The notes beneath the pieces are model-generated. The model was not told where the DNA came from. It did no database searches and saw only the letters and a list, made by a program, of their open reading frames with translations. Position numbers and translations under genes: made by a program. A stretch of DNA of 8,215 nucleotides from an uncultured Clostridium sp. GTDB lineage: Bacteria; Bacillota; Clostridia; Lachnospirales; Anaerotignaceae. The stretch is taken from positions 1 through 8,215 of the forward strand of contig CAMXTM010000078.1 in assembly GCA_947246775.1 (NCBI GenBank), written 5' to 3'. Below, piece by piece: positions 1 through 6,459 of the stretch (the stretch's first letter is position 1; the number at the start of each line of letters is the position of its first letter).

Positions 1-642
1 TGCTTCTTCTAACGTTTTCATAAATGCACCATTACCACATTTAACATCTAACACAATACCATCTGCGCCCGCTGCAATTTTTTTCGACATAATACTAGAT
101 GCAATTAGTGGAATACTTTCTACTGTTGCTGTAACATCTCTTAAAGCATATAACTTTTGGTCGGCTGGTGTCAAATTTTTACTCTGTCCCATAATGACTA
201 TATTGGACTGCTTCGCCCACTGCAATGCCTGCTCCTGTGTCACTTCTACCTTAAAATTTGGAATGGATTCCAATTTATCAATGGTACCCCCAGAAAAACC
301 AAGCCCTCTACCACTCATTTTAACTACAGGTATACCAACAGAAGCAACAAGCGGTGCTAATATCAGTGTGGTAGTATCTGCAACGCCACCTGTACTATGT
401 TTATCTACCTTAAATCCAGCAATCTCTGTTAAATCTAAGGTTTCACCAGAATTTGCCATTGCTAAAGTCAACTGCGCTGTTTCTTCCTCATCAAGACTTT
501 GAAAATAAACCGTCATTAAAAAAGAAGAAATTTGATAGTCTGGTATTGTGCCATTTGTGACGCCTACTACAAACGCATCTATTTGCTCTTTTGTGAGCTT
601 TTGTCCATTTCTTTTTTGTATCAGCGTATCTAAAAAATCCAT
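1..642 (-). CDS. pdp: Pyrimidine-nucleoside phosphorylase (3' end cut by window edge)
   Basis: This enzyme splits uridine or thymidine with phosphate into free base and (deoxy)ribose-1-phosphate in cytoplasmic pyrimidine salvage. 214 residues are visible, about half of the usual length of roughly 430; the C-terminal half lies off the left edge. The ATG at 642 follows GGGAGGGAA at a good distance. Family landmarks are the phosphate-binding KHSTGGVAD (residues 81-89), [16 protein letters not shown] (110-125), [20 protein letters not shown] (152-171) and [15 protein letters not shown] (180-194). The pyrimidine-contact residues known from thymidine phosphorylase fall at Arg168, Ser183 and Lys187. 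Two motif positions differ from the commonest form: Ala88 where Gly is usual, and Phe116-Ser117 where His-Thr is usual. It lies 13 bases behind the nitrilase gene, whose end overlaps its ribosome site, so the two are probably one transcript. PyNP fits better than E. coli-type DeoA because the N-terminal half resembles Bacillus Pdp closely. Confidence 0.95.
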   Translation of the reverse strand, partial: MDFLDTLIQKRNGQKLTKEQIDAFVVGVTNGTIPDYQISSFLMTVYFQSLDEEETAQLTLAMANSGETLDLTEIAGFKVDKHSTGGVADTTTLILAPLVASVGIPVVKMSGRGLGFSGGTIDKLESIPNFKVEVTQEQALQWAKQSNIVIMGQSKNLTPADQKLYALRDVTATVESIPLIASSIMSKKIAAGADGIVLDVKCGNGAFMKTLEEA

Positions 643-655
643 TTTATTCCCTCCC

Positions 656-1411
656 TTACTGATATAATTGGCTATAAAGCAAAGGTTTTCTATCTTTTTT
701 TAGCGGAAATTCTTCCCGATATTTTGTTACAATGCTATCGTCAATTTCTGCTACTACAAGTTCCTGACAAGGTTGTTTTGCCCAAGCAAGCACTTCTCCA
801 TAAGGGTCTATTATCATGCTATCACCGCTATATTCCAAGCCATCACCACTGCCGCAACGATTGACACCTAAAATATAACACTGGTTTTCAATTGCTCTTG
901 CTTTTAAAAGTGAAATCCAATGACATCTTCTTGGGGAAGGCCAGTTTGCAATAACCGTAATGACATGACTTTTTGTAGAACACACTTGGAAAATCTCAGG
1001 AAATCTCAAATCATAACAAATTAAAGTAGAAAAAGGAATATCTTCGATTGTGCCAAATACCACTTGGTTGCCGCCAGTATAATATTTTGATTCTGCACCA
1101 TAGGAAAAAGGGTGTTTGTTTAGCATAATACAGTGATTTTCGGACTTCTCTCCCTCTTTGATAATCAGCCCAAATATCATCGCCATATCATATTGCTTTG
1201 CTTTTTGTTGAAAAAATGCAATTGTAGGGGAATTTTGCAGAGTTTCGCCTTGCTCCTCTGTGTTCATAGAAAAACCTGTTAGTGTCATTTCTGGAAAAAC
1301 AATTAATGCAGCGCCTTGTTTTTTTGCCTGCTCTATCATTTCACAACAGCGCTTTTTGTTTTTTTCTTTGTCTTCCCATGCAATATCTAATTGTGCCAAA
1401 GCAACTTTCAT
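656..1411 (-). CDS. Carbon-nitrogen hydrolase, YafV/omega-amidase type (nitrilase superfamily)
   Basis: A 251-residue cytoplasmic amidohydrolase of full family length. The Glu-Lys-Cys triad of the nitrilase superfamily is visible: Glu41 in [12 protein letters not shown], Lys99 in MLNKHPFS, and Cys132 in [10 protein letters not shown]. The later stretches [11 protein letters not shown] (155-165), [18 protein letters not shown] (168-185) and [13 protein letters not shown] (194-206) are typical of the YafV/NIT2 omega-amidase branch. Members of that branch hydrolyse 2-oxoglutaramate or 2-oxosuccinamate, sometimes in methionine salvage. The ATG start has GAGAGGAG ten bases upstream. The gene is first in a probable two-gene unit with the nucleoside phosphorylase, from a weak promoter in the divergent region. 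No methionine-salvage gene is nearby, so the substrate is inferred only from family. Alternative family roles are other small amides or carbamoyl compounds. Confidence 0.92.
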   Translation of the reverse strand: MKVALAQLDIAWEDKEKNKKRCCEMIEQAKKQGAALIVFPEMTLTGFSMNTEEQGETLQNSPTIAFFQQKAKQYDMAMIFGLIIKEGEKSENHCIMLNKHPFSYGAESKYYTGGNQVVFGTIEDIPFSTLICYDLRFPEIFQVCSTKSHVITVIANWPSPRRCHWISLLKARAIENQCYILGVNRCGSGDGLEYSGDSMIIDPYGEVLAWAKQPCQELVVAEIDDSIVTKYREEFPLKKDRKPLLYSQLYQ

Positions 1412-1440
1412 ATTAGACCGACTCCTCTCTTTTTTATCCT

Positions 1441-1469
1441 ATTTTACAAGAAAACACAAAAAGAAACAA
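1441..1469 (-). promoter_or_regulatory. Possible promoter of the nitrilase-phosphorylase unit
   Basis: Reading the minus strand, TTGTTT (1469-1464) and TAAAAT (1446-1441) are 17 bases apart and lie about 30 bases upstream of the nitrilase start. The -10 box matches consensus at 5 of 6 positions; the -35 box matches only at TTG. The call is therefore weak and rests on spacing and position. Confidence 0.4.
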
Positions 1470-1493
1470 TAGAAACAGTGTGTAATTTTATGG

Positions 1494-1522
1494 TAGTCAT
1501 ATCAAATTTCTTATGGTATAAT
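1494..1522 (+). promoter_or_regulatory. Promoter of the exonuclease III unit
   Basis: A perfect TATAAT (1517-1522) is preceded by TG one base upstream (TGgTATAAT, an extended -10). TAGTCA (1494-1499, 4 of 6 consensus) lies 17 bases further up. Transcription would begin near 1529, about 25 bases before the TTG start. The strong extended -10 suggests steady sigma-A-type transcription. Confidence 0.7.
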
Positions 1523-1553
1523 CATAAAAAACATACTTTAAGGAGGAATTATA

Positions 1554-2309
1554 TTGAAACTGATTTCATGGAACGTAAATGGTCTTCGCGCCGTTATGAA
1601 CAAAGGATTTGAAGAATTTTTTAATAGTGTAGATGCAGATTTATTTTCAATACAAGAAACCAAATTGCAGGAGGGACAAATAGACTTAACTTTTCCAAAC
1701 TATCACCAATACTGGAACTATGCACAAAAAAAAGGTTACTCTGGTACTGCTGTATTTAGCAAAAAACAACCTCTTTCTGTCACATATGGCATAGGAATAG
1801 AAGAACATGACAAAGAAGGTCGCGTGATTACCTTAGAATTTGAATCATTTTATTATGTGACAGCATATACACCCAATTCCCAGCCAAAACAGGCAAGACT
1901 TGCCTACCGTATGCAGTGGGAAGATGCGATGCTTACCTATTTAAAAGAATTAGATAGTAAAAAGCCAATTGTTTATTGTGGAGATTTGAATGTGGCACAT
2001 CAAGAAATTGATTTAAAAAATCCAAAAACAAATAGAAAAAATCCAGGTTTTACCGATGAAGAAAGAGGAAAAATGACAAACCTTTTACAAAGTGGTTTTG
2101 TAGATACTTTTAGATATTTTTATCCTACAGTAAAAGATGCTTACACTTGGTGGAGCTATCGGGCAAATGCGAGAGAAAATAACTCTGGTTGGCGCATTGA
2201 CTATTATATTGTATCTGAAAAGCTTGTACCTCAGCTAAAAGGCGCAAAGATTCACAATGATGTCTTTGGCTCAGACCATTGCCCTGTAGAACTAGAAATA
2301 GAGTGTTAA
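1554..2309 (+). CDS. xth: Exodeoxyribonuclease III (AP endonuclease)
   Basis: This Mg-dependent enzyme cuts DNA at abasic sites and trims 3' ends in base-excision repair. The 251-residue length is normal for ExoIII/ExoA. Conserved active-site stretches appear in order: WNVNGLRA (6-13, Asn7), SIQETKLQ (32-39, metal ligand Glu35), TAYTPNS (103-109, Tyr105), CGDLNVAHQEID (142-153, Asp144 and Asn146), YTWWSYR (197-203), WRIDYYIVS (213-221, Asp216) and the closing GSDHCPVELEI (239-249, Asp241-His242). The start is TTG at 1554. It is chosen because AAGGAGGA (1540-1547) sits six bases upstream and because MKLISWNVNG is the family's usual N-terminus; no nearby in-frame ATG fits. It is first in a two-gene unit with the zinc-ribbon gene 12 bases downstream. 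The gene is called xth here; Bacillus names it exoA. Confidence 0.97.
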   Translation: MKLISWNVNGLRAVMNKGFEEFFNSVDADLFSIQETKLQEGQIDLTFPNYHQYWNYAQKKGYSGTAVFSKKQPLSVTYGIGIEEHDKEGRVITLEFESFYYVTAYTPNSQPKQARLAYRMQWEDAMLTYLKELDSKKPIVYCGDLNVAHQEIDLKNPKTNRKNPGFTDEERGKMTNLLQSGFVDTFRYFYPTVKDAYTWWSYRANARENNSGWRIDYYIVSEKLVPQLKGAKIHNDVFGSDHCPVELEIEC

Positions 2310-2321
2310 GGGGGAATCTCT

Positions 2322-2543
2322 ATGGAACGAAAATGCTTTCGCTGTGGTGAAAACATGATATTAGATTGCGATTTAAAAATTTATGAGGGTTCTGGTTCTC
2401 TTTTTACACACAAACAAGATTATTATGTATATAAAAATGGTGTCACAAATTGGGGTGATGAATTACTTGTTAGAATTGCTGTTTGCCCAAAATGTGGCTA
2501 TTTAGAACCTTATATCAAAAATCCGAATCATTTACTAAAATAG
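2322..2543 (+). CDS. Small four-cysteine zinc-ribbon-like protein, function unknown
   Basis: A 73-residue protein that I do not recognise by function. It has two knuckles, CFRCG (Cys5, Cys8) near the N-terminus and CPKCGY (Cys55, Cys58) near the C-terminus. The roughly 46 residues between them are rich in aromatic and polar residues. This spacing suggests one zinc bound by four cysteines in a ribbon-like fold. Small clostridial proteins of this outline are usually annotated as hypothetical or zinc-ribbon. There is no membrane segment or signal peptide, so it is probably cytoplasmic. The ATG follows AAGGGGGAA, with 12 bases between the exonuclease III stop and this start, and a terminator begins at its stop codon. 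It is therefore almost certainly co-transcribed with xth. Nucleic-acid binding is possible but not shown. Confidence 0.8.
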   Translation: MERKCFRCGENMILDCDLKIYEGSGSLFTHKQDYYVYKNGVTNWGDELLVRIAVCPKCGYLEPYIKNPNHLLK

Positions 2544-2570
2544 CCCTGTTTTATAGCAGGGTTCTTTTTT
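2542..2570 (+). terminator. Rho-independent terminator of the xth unit
   Basis: CCCTG (2544-2548) pairs with CAGGG (2557-2561) across an eight-base loop, extended by a G-U and an A-U pair at the base. A T-rich run (TTCTTTTTT, 2562-2570) follows. It begins at the stop codon of the zinc-ribbon gene. Confidence 0.85.
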
Positions 2571-2608
2571 GCGATTTTACTTTTATATTAAAGTGATATA
2601 AAAAAAAT

Positions 2609-2851
2609 TTATTTGATTTCTTGTTCCAGTTCCATAAATTCTGTACAATCAAAAAATTCCCATAAAGAAATTTCTAAACCATCACAAATTTTTTTGATAG
2701 TAGAAATTGTAGGGTTTTTGCTTTGACCATTTATAATGTTGTTTAAGGTAGACTGTGTTATACCACAAATAATTGATAATTTGTTTACAGTAATCTTTTT
2801 TTTATTGCAAAAATATAGTATGCGCTTTGCTGTTGCTTCGCCTATCGTCAA
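2609..2851 (-). CDS. Cro/C1-type (XRE) helix-turn-helix regulator
   Basis: An 80-residue DNA-binding protein consisting of little more than one HTH_3/XRE domain. Residues 22-30 (VNKLSIICG) and 31-43 (ITQSTLNNIINGQ) form the helix-turn-helix. NPTISTIKKICDGLEISLWEFF (47-68, first and last residues given by position) is the typical following helix pair, and a short acidic tail ends the protein. Single-domain regulators with this outline are common in Clostridia; their targets are mostly unknown. The start is TTG at 2851: an in-frame TAA lies two codons upstream, no ATG occurs in the first helix, and GGAAAGG lies ten bases before the TTG. It faces the xth unit tail to tail. The gene is 74 bases downstream of the tRNA-Arg on the same strand. 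I saw no convincing promoter of its own, so read-through from the tRNA promoter is possible. Confidence 0.85.
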   Translation of the reverse strand: MTIGEATAKRILYFCNKKKITVNKLSIICGITQSTLNNIINGQSKNPTISTIKKICDGLEISLWEFFDCTEFMELEQEIK

Positions 2852-2887
2852 TATTTATCAGCCTTTCCACATGATTTAGAACAAAAT

Positions 2888-2923
2888 AAAAAACACATTG
2901 CCTAAAAAAGGAATGTGCTTTTT
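2888..2923 (-). terminator. Terminator behind tRNA-Arg
   Basis: CACATT (2894-2899) pairs with AATGTG (2912-2917), and CC (2901-2902) with GG (2910-2911) around a bulged G and an A-rich loop. On the minus strand the hairpin is followed by six T's (complement of 2893-2888), which fits ending the tRNA transcript. On the plus strand it is followed by CTTTTT, so it may work both ways. It lies between the tRNA and the XRE gene. Confidence 0.7.
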
Positions 2924-2925
2924 AA

Positions 2926-2999
<74 letters not shown>

Positions 3000-3027
3000 A
3001 AAAATATTGTAATTTCAAACAAGGTTT

Positions 3028-3056
3028 ATAATACTACAAGGCAAACAATTTGTCAA
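3028..3056 (-). promoter_or_regulatory. Promoter of tRNA-Arg
   Basis: On the minus strand a perfect TTGACA (3056-3051) and TATTAT (3033-3028, 5 of 6 consensus) are exactly 17 bases apart. Transcription would start about 22 bases before the tRNA 5' end. This near-consensus promoter fits a highly expressed stable RNA. Confidence 0.85.
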
Positions 3057-3119
3057 CACTTTTTTTAAAAATTTACAAATAGAAACAAAGGCTATAAAAG
3101 TTTTTTAATGAATAAATAC

Positions 3120-3148
3120 TTTACATTTTTTGAAAAATAATTTAACAT
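3120..3148 (+). promoter_or_regulatory. Possible promoter of the LTA-synthase-like gene
   Basis: TTTACA (3120-3125, 5 of 6) and TAACAT (3143-3148, 4 of 6) are 17 bases apart, giving a leader of about 57 bases before the ATG at 3212. The leader holds a weak hairpin, TCTAT/ATAGA (3161-3176). The surrounding DNA is very AT-rich, so chance matches are likely and this is only the best candidate. Confidence 0.45.
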
Positions 3149-3211
3149 GAAAAAAGATTGTCTATTAACAGATAGAAAAAGTAGAGATTGAAAAATAGTA
3201 GGAGAGATGAA

Positions 3212-5098
3212 ATGAAATTTTTAAGAAGTATATTCAATAAGAGGATTCCGATAGCACATATTGTATCATTAATACTCATTTGTTATTGTTCTATTAAATT
3301 ATCAGAAATTGTCATGTCATTGGACTTGGCAGCAACAGAAGAAGAAACGCTATTTTTTCAAGAAAATTTAGAAAACTATCCCTTTTTGTTTTGGCTGAAC
3401 TGTATTCCGATATTTCTTTTGATACTGCTTTTGTATTTTATCACAAATCATACCCTGTTTAGTATTGGCATTTGTGGTGGTATTTTTTATAGTCTTGCTT
3501 TTGCCAATAGTATGAAAATAGAAATGCGTCAAGACCCTGTGCTTCCCTCTGATATTACATTGATAAGAGAAGTAGCAGGTATTGCACAAAATTTTGATGA
3601 TGCAACATTAGAAGAAATAAAGTCAAAAGTATATTTATTTTTGATTGTGTTAGTATTGGCAATATTGCTTTTTAGAAATGCAAAAATGCATTATAAAATT
3701 AGAATAGGTGGTATTGTTTTGGTGATGCTGTCTGCTCTGATAGTAAATAATATTTGGTATTCTAAAGATAGAGTATATCAAAAATTTCCTGTGTTGGGTA
3801 ATATCTATTTTGAAGTAAATCAATATCATTCTAAAGGATTTGTATATTGTTTTTTTCATAATATAAACTATATGAAAATCAAAAAACCTAGTGGTTATAA
3901 TGAATTGCAGTATGCCCGAGCAGAAAAAGCTCCTGATATAGATAAAAAACAAATAGACAATTTACCTAATATTGTGATGATTATGGGAGAAGCATATTCT
4001 GATTTGAGTATCAATAAACATATTGACTTTTCTAATTACACTGACCCTATGGAAGAATATAAAAAAATTATAGAAGAAGAAGATACGATAGCAGGGCATA
4101 TTGTTGTACCAAATTTTGGCGGAGGTACTTCTGATACAGAATATGATGTACTAACTGCTTGCCCAACCAGAAGTTTAAATAGCCCTTCCCCATCGTATGA
4201 CTTTGTAAGAAAAAAATTTGATGCTCTACCTACAAGATTGTCTCAAATAGGCTATGATACGTTGGCAATTCACCCTGGCTATTTTTGGTTTTATAATCGT
4301 AACAATGTGTATGAATATTTTGGTTTTGATAATTTTATTCATTTGTCATCGTTTATCCCTCAAGAGCAGAGTAAGGGAGGCTATATCAGCGAGGAAGCAA
4401 CAATAGATACTATATTGTATACATTACGTGAGCATATTGAACAAAGTGATAAACCGCTTTTTTCTTTTACAGTAACCATACAAAATCATGGACCTTATCA
4501 AGACAAATATAATGAAACAGAAAAGAATTTTGATTCTGATATTTATTTAACATCAAAAGAGAGAAATATGCTATATAACTATTTTAATGGTGTAAAAGAT
4601 GTAGATATAGAAATCGGAAAATTAGTAAGAGAGCTAAATGAAATAGAAGAACCTGTTGTTGTTGTGTATTTTGGTGACCACTTGCCTGGTTTTTCTAATG
4701 GAACAGATTTTTTTGATATATTAGACTATGATATTGATATAGAGGGAACTACAAAAGAGTTACTTGCTGTGTATGAAACGCCTTATTTTATTTGGCAAAA
4801 TGAAAGTGCAAAAAATAGTACAAAATTGTTGGAAAATAAGCAAAAATTACAGTTACCACGTCAAAATATTATTAGTTCCCACTATTTAGGAGCTATGACA
4901 ATGGAGGTTTTGGGATTAGAGGGACTTTCTCCACTATATGACTATGTAAATGATATGCGAAAGGAGTTACCAGTTGTATCAAATGGAGCATATATGACAT
5001 CAAATGGGGTATATCAAGAAGAAGTGACAGCAGAACAACAAAAGGCGATTGATTATTTGGCTGGTTGGCAATATTATAAATTGTTTGACGAAAAATGA
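3212..5098 (+). CDS. LTA-synthase-family membrane sulfatase-fold enzyme
   Basis: A 628-residue protein with the plan of LtaS/phosphoglycerol transferases. About five membrane helices (roughly 12-33, 60-78, 80-99, 140-156, 164-180) are followed by a linker and an extracytoplasmic sulfatase-fold domain from about residue 252 to 575. Metal and catalytic positions known from LtaS are matched by Glu260 (MGEAYSD), the nucleophile Thr306 in GGGTSDTEYDVLT, and Asp489-His490 in YFGDHLPGF; His426 in QNHGPY matches the substrate-site histidine. Such enzymes transfer glycerol-phosphate from phosphatidylglycerol to lipoteichoic acid or another glycan. The ATG at 3212 is chosen because AGGAG (3200-3204) lies seven bases upstream; an in-frame TTG at 3188 lacks such a site. 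It precedes two LCP genes, fitting an envelope-polymer role. The exact acceptor is unknown. No GC-rich terminator follows it. Confidence 0.88.
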   Translation: MKFLRSIFNKRIPIAHIVSLILICYCSIKLSEIVMSLDLAATEEETLFFQENLENYPFLFWLNCIPIFLLILLLYFITNHTLFSIGICGGIFYSLAFANSMKIEMRQDPVLPSDITLIREVAGIAQNFDDATLEEIKSKVYLFLIVLVLAILLFRNAKMHYKIRIGGIVLVMLSALIVNNIWYSKDRVYQKFPVLGNIYFEVNQYHSKGFVYCFFHNINYMKIKKPSGYNELQYARAEKAPDIDKKQIDNLPNIVMIMGEAYSDLSINKHIDFSNYTDPMEEYKKIIEEEDTIAGHIVVPNFGGGTSDTEYDVLTACPTRSLNSPSPSYDFVRKKFDALPTRLSQIGYDTLAIHPGYFWFYNRNNVYEYFGFDNFIHLSSFIPQEQSKGGYISEEATIDTILYTLREHIEQSDKPLFSFTVTIQNHGPYQDKYNETEKNFDSDIYLTSKERNMLYNYFNGVKDVDIEIGKLVRELNEIEEPVVVVYFGDHLPGFSNGTDFFDILDYDIDIEGTTKELLAVYETPYFIWQNESAKNSTKLLENKQKLQLPRQNIISSHYLGAMTMEVLGLEGLSPLYDYVNDMRKELPVVSNGAYMTSNGVYQEEVTAEQQKAIDYLAGWQYYKLFDEK

Positions 5099-5224
5099 TA
5101 AAAAAATACTATTTTAATATTGTATTATAATAAAAAAGTTGTGCATTATATCAGAAATTTTTATGTTAATTTAGAACAAATTTCTTAATATTTTGTGCTG
5201 TATCTATGTTTTTTGCAAAAAATA

Positions 5225-5253
5225 TTGTATTGTATTTTGAACTTTGTTATAAT
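5225..5253 (+). promoter_or_regulatory. Promoter of the LCP gene pair
   Basis: A perfect TATAAT (5248-5253) with extended -10 (TGtTATAAT) follows TTGTAT (5225-5230) at 17 bases. The -35 box is weak, but the extended -10 compensates. Transcription would start near 5260, leaving a leader of about 84 bases before the GTG at 5344. The rest of the 245-base gap (5099-5343) is AT-rich with no gene that I can support. Confidence 0.65.
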
Positions 5254-5272
5254 AAAAGACGGTAAATTTGAG

Positions 5273-5299
5273 ATGTAAAATATTTTTTTGTTTTTACAT
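5273..5299. repeat. Inverted repeat in the leader of the first LCP gene
   Basis: ATGTAAAA (5273-5280) and TTTTACAT (5292-5299) form a perfect 8-base inverted repeat around an 11-base T-rich centre. It lies just after the predicted transcription start and about 45 bases before the start codon. It could be an operator half-site pair or a weak RNA hairpin. In such AT-rich DNA chance is also possible. Confidence 0.5.
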
Positions 5300-5343
5300 T
5301 GTCGTGGTAGATATTGATGTATAGCAATGGGGAGAAATAAATT

Positions 5344-6426
5344 GTGAATGGTCCAAGAATGAAAAGATACCAAAAAAGGAAAAAAAGAAGAAACCGCATG
5401 GTTTTAATACTAATGATATTGATGATGATAGTATGTGTGGGGGCAGTAGGATTTCGTATGGCATTGCGAAAAGATGGCATAGCAAAAGACCATACAAAAA
5501 AGGCAATCAATCCAGAACCTGTCAGAGTAGAGCAAATGGAAAAAGAAAAAGCACCAGAGCCTATGGAGCCAGTGAATGTGGCAGTATTTGGTGTAGACAA
5601 AGAGGGTTTTCGGACAGATGTCAATTTTATCGTTTCTTTTCATGAAGATACGAAAGAACTACATTTTGTTTCTGTTCCAAGAGACACCCGTGTTGTAATG
5701 ACAGAGGAAATGCTAAAATCGTTAGAGGAAAGAAAGAAATTTATTCCTTATCGAAATAATGTAAAAGGACAGTGTAAATTGAATGAAGTGCATGCTTATG
5801 CAGGAGATGGCTATAGAGATGAATTTTCTGTAACAATGCTAGAGGATTTACTAGGAATTGAAATAGACTATTTTGTAAAAATAGATTTAGATGCTTTTCA
5901 TGATATAGTAGATGCAGTAGGCGGCGTTGATATGGAAGTAGAGCAAAGATTGTACTATAGTGACCCAGTGCAAGGTTTGTATATTGATTTGCAACCAGGT
6001 TATCAGCATTTAGATGGTGATAAAGCAGAGCAGCTTGTGCGTTTTAGGGAAAGCTATGCGCAAAAGGATTTAAAAAGGATACAAGTGCAGCAAGATTTTA
6101 TGAAAGCACTTTTAGAAAAAGTAAGTAGTACCTCTACCATACTGGAAAATTTGCCAAGCATTGCAAAAGTTCTTTTTGAATGTGTAGAAACAGATGCTAC
6201 ATTAAAAGACATTTTGAAGTATGTAAAATATGTTAAAGATATTGATGTTAGTAGTATTACTATGGAAACCATACCAGGGACAGGTGGTTCTTATTTTGAC
6301 CATGATGAAGAGGGTACAAAAGAACTAGTAGATAGAGTATTTTATGGTATTGTAAAAGAAGAAGAACAAACAGAAGAAAGTGATGAAGAAATCGAAAATA
6401 ATGAAATTGTATCATCAGCTCAATAA
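5344..6426 (+). CDS. LytR-CpsA-Psr (LCP) family protein, core domain only
   Basis: A 360-residue membrane-anchored protein. A basic cytoplasmic N-terminus (6-18) and one membrane helix (about 19-37) lead to an extracytoplasmic LCP domain at about 77-335. LCP enzymes move undecaprenyl-diphosphate-linked glycopolymers, such as teichoic acid or capsule, onto peptidoglycan. Motif residues are Arg90 and Asp92 (FRTDV), Arg113 and Asp114 (VPRDTRV), KLNEVHAYAGDG (145-156), DAFHDIVDAVGGVDMEV (183-199), LVRFR (231-235) and Arg245 (LKRIQVQQ). They correspond to the Arg/Asp pyrophosphate- and metal-binding residues of the family. No LytR_C domain is present; the protein ends in a strongly acidic tail (338-354). 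The GTG start has GGGGAG (5329-5334) nine bases upstream, and the next ATG (5359) is too far from it. A second LCP gene begins 33 bases downstream, probably in the same transcript. Confidence 0.93.
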   Translation: MNGPRMKRYQKRKKRRNRMVLILMILMMIVCVGAVGFRMALRKDGIAKDHTKKAINPEPVRVEQMEKEKAPEPMEPVNVAVFGVDKEGFRTDVNFIVSFHEDTKELHFVSVPRDTRVVMTEEMLKSLEERKKFIPYRNNVKGQCKLNEVHAYAGDGYRDEFSVTMLEDLLGIEIDYFVKIDLDAFHDIVDAVGGVDMEVEQRLYYSDPVQGLYIDLQPGYQHLDGDKAEQLVRFRESYAQKDLKRIQVQQDFMKALLEKVSSTSTILENLPSIAKVLFECVETDATLKDILKYVKYVKDIDVSSITMETIPGTGGSYFDHDEEGTKELVDRVFYGIVKEEEQTEESDEEIENNEIVSSAQ

Positions 6427-6459
6427 AAAGAATGATACGATAATTAAAGGTGGAAAAAA

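Noticed and set aside
157..502. Two plus-strand open frames opposite the phosphorylase
   Set aside because: They are antisense to a gene with clear family motifs, have no ribosome site, and their translations look like no known protein.
3188..3211. TTG at 3188 as start of the LTA-synthase-like gene
   Set aside because: It would add eight polar residues. There is no good ribosome site before it, while AGGAG sits seven bases before the ATG at 3212.
3650..3952. 100-codon minus-strand open frame within the sulfatase-fold gene
   Set aside because: It is antisense to a membrane and linker region; its low-complexity Ile/Phe/Tyr content is what AT-rich reverse strands give.
5126..5131. A second TATAAT shortly after the sulfatase-fold gene
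   Set aside because: It has no -35 partner at 16-18 bases and would give a leader over 200 bases. The box at 5248-5253 is better.
5103..5134. AT-only inverted repeat after the sulfatase-fold gene as a terminator
   Set aside because: The stem has almost no G-C pairs and is followed by A's, not T's, on the coding strand.
5247..5643. Minus-strand open frames opposite the first LCP gene
   Set aside because: They mirror the coding strand of a clear LCP gene, share its codon pattern in shadow, and lack start signals.
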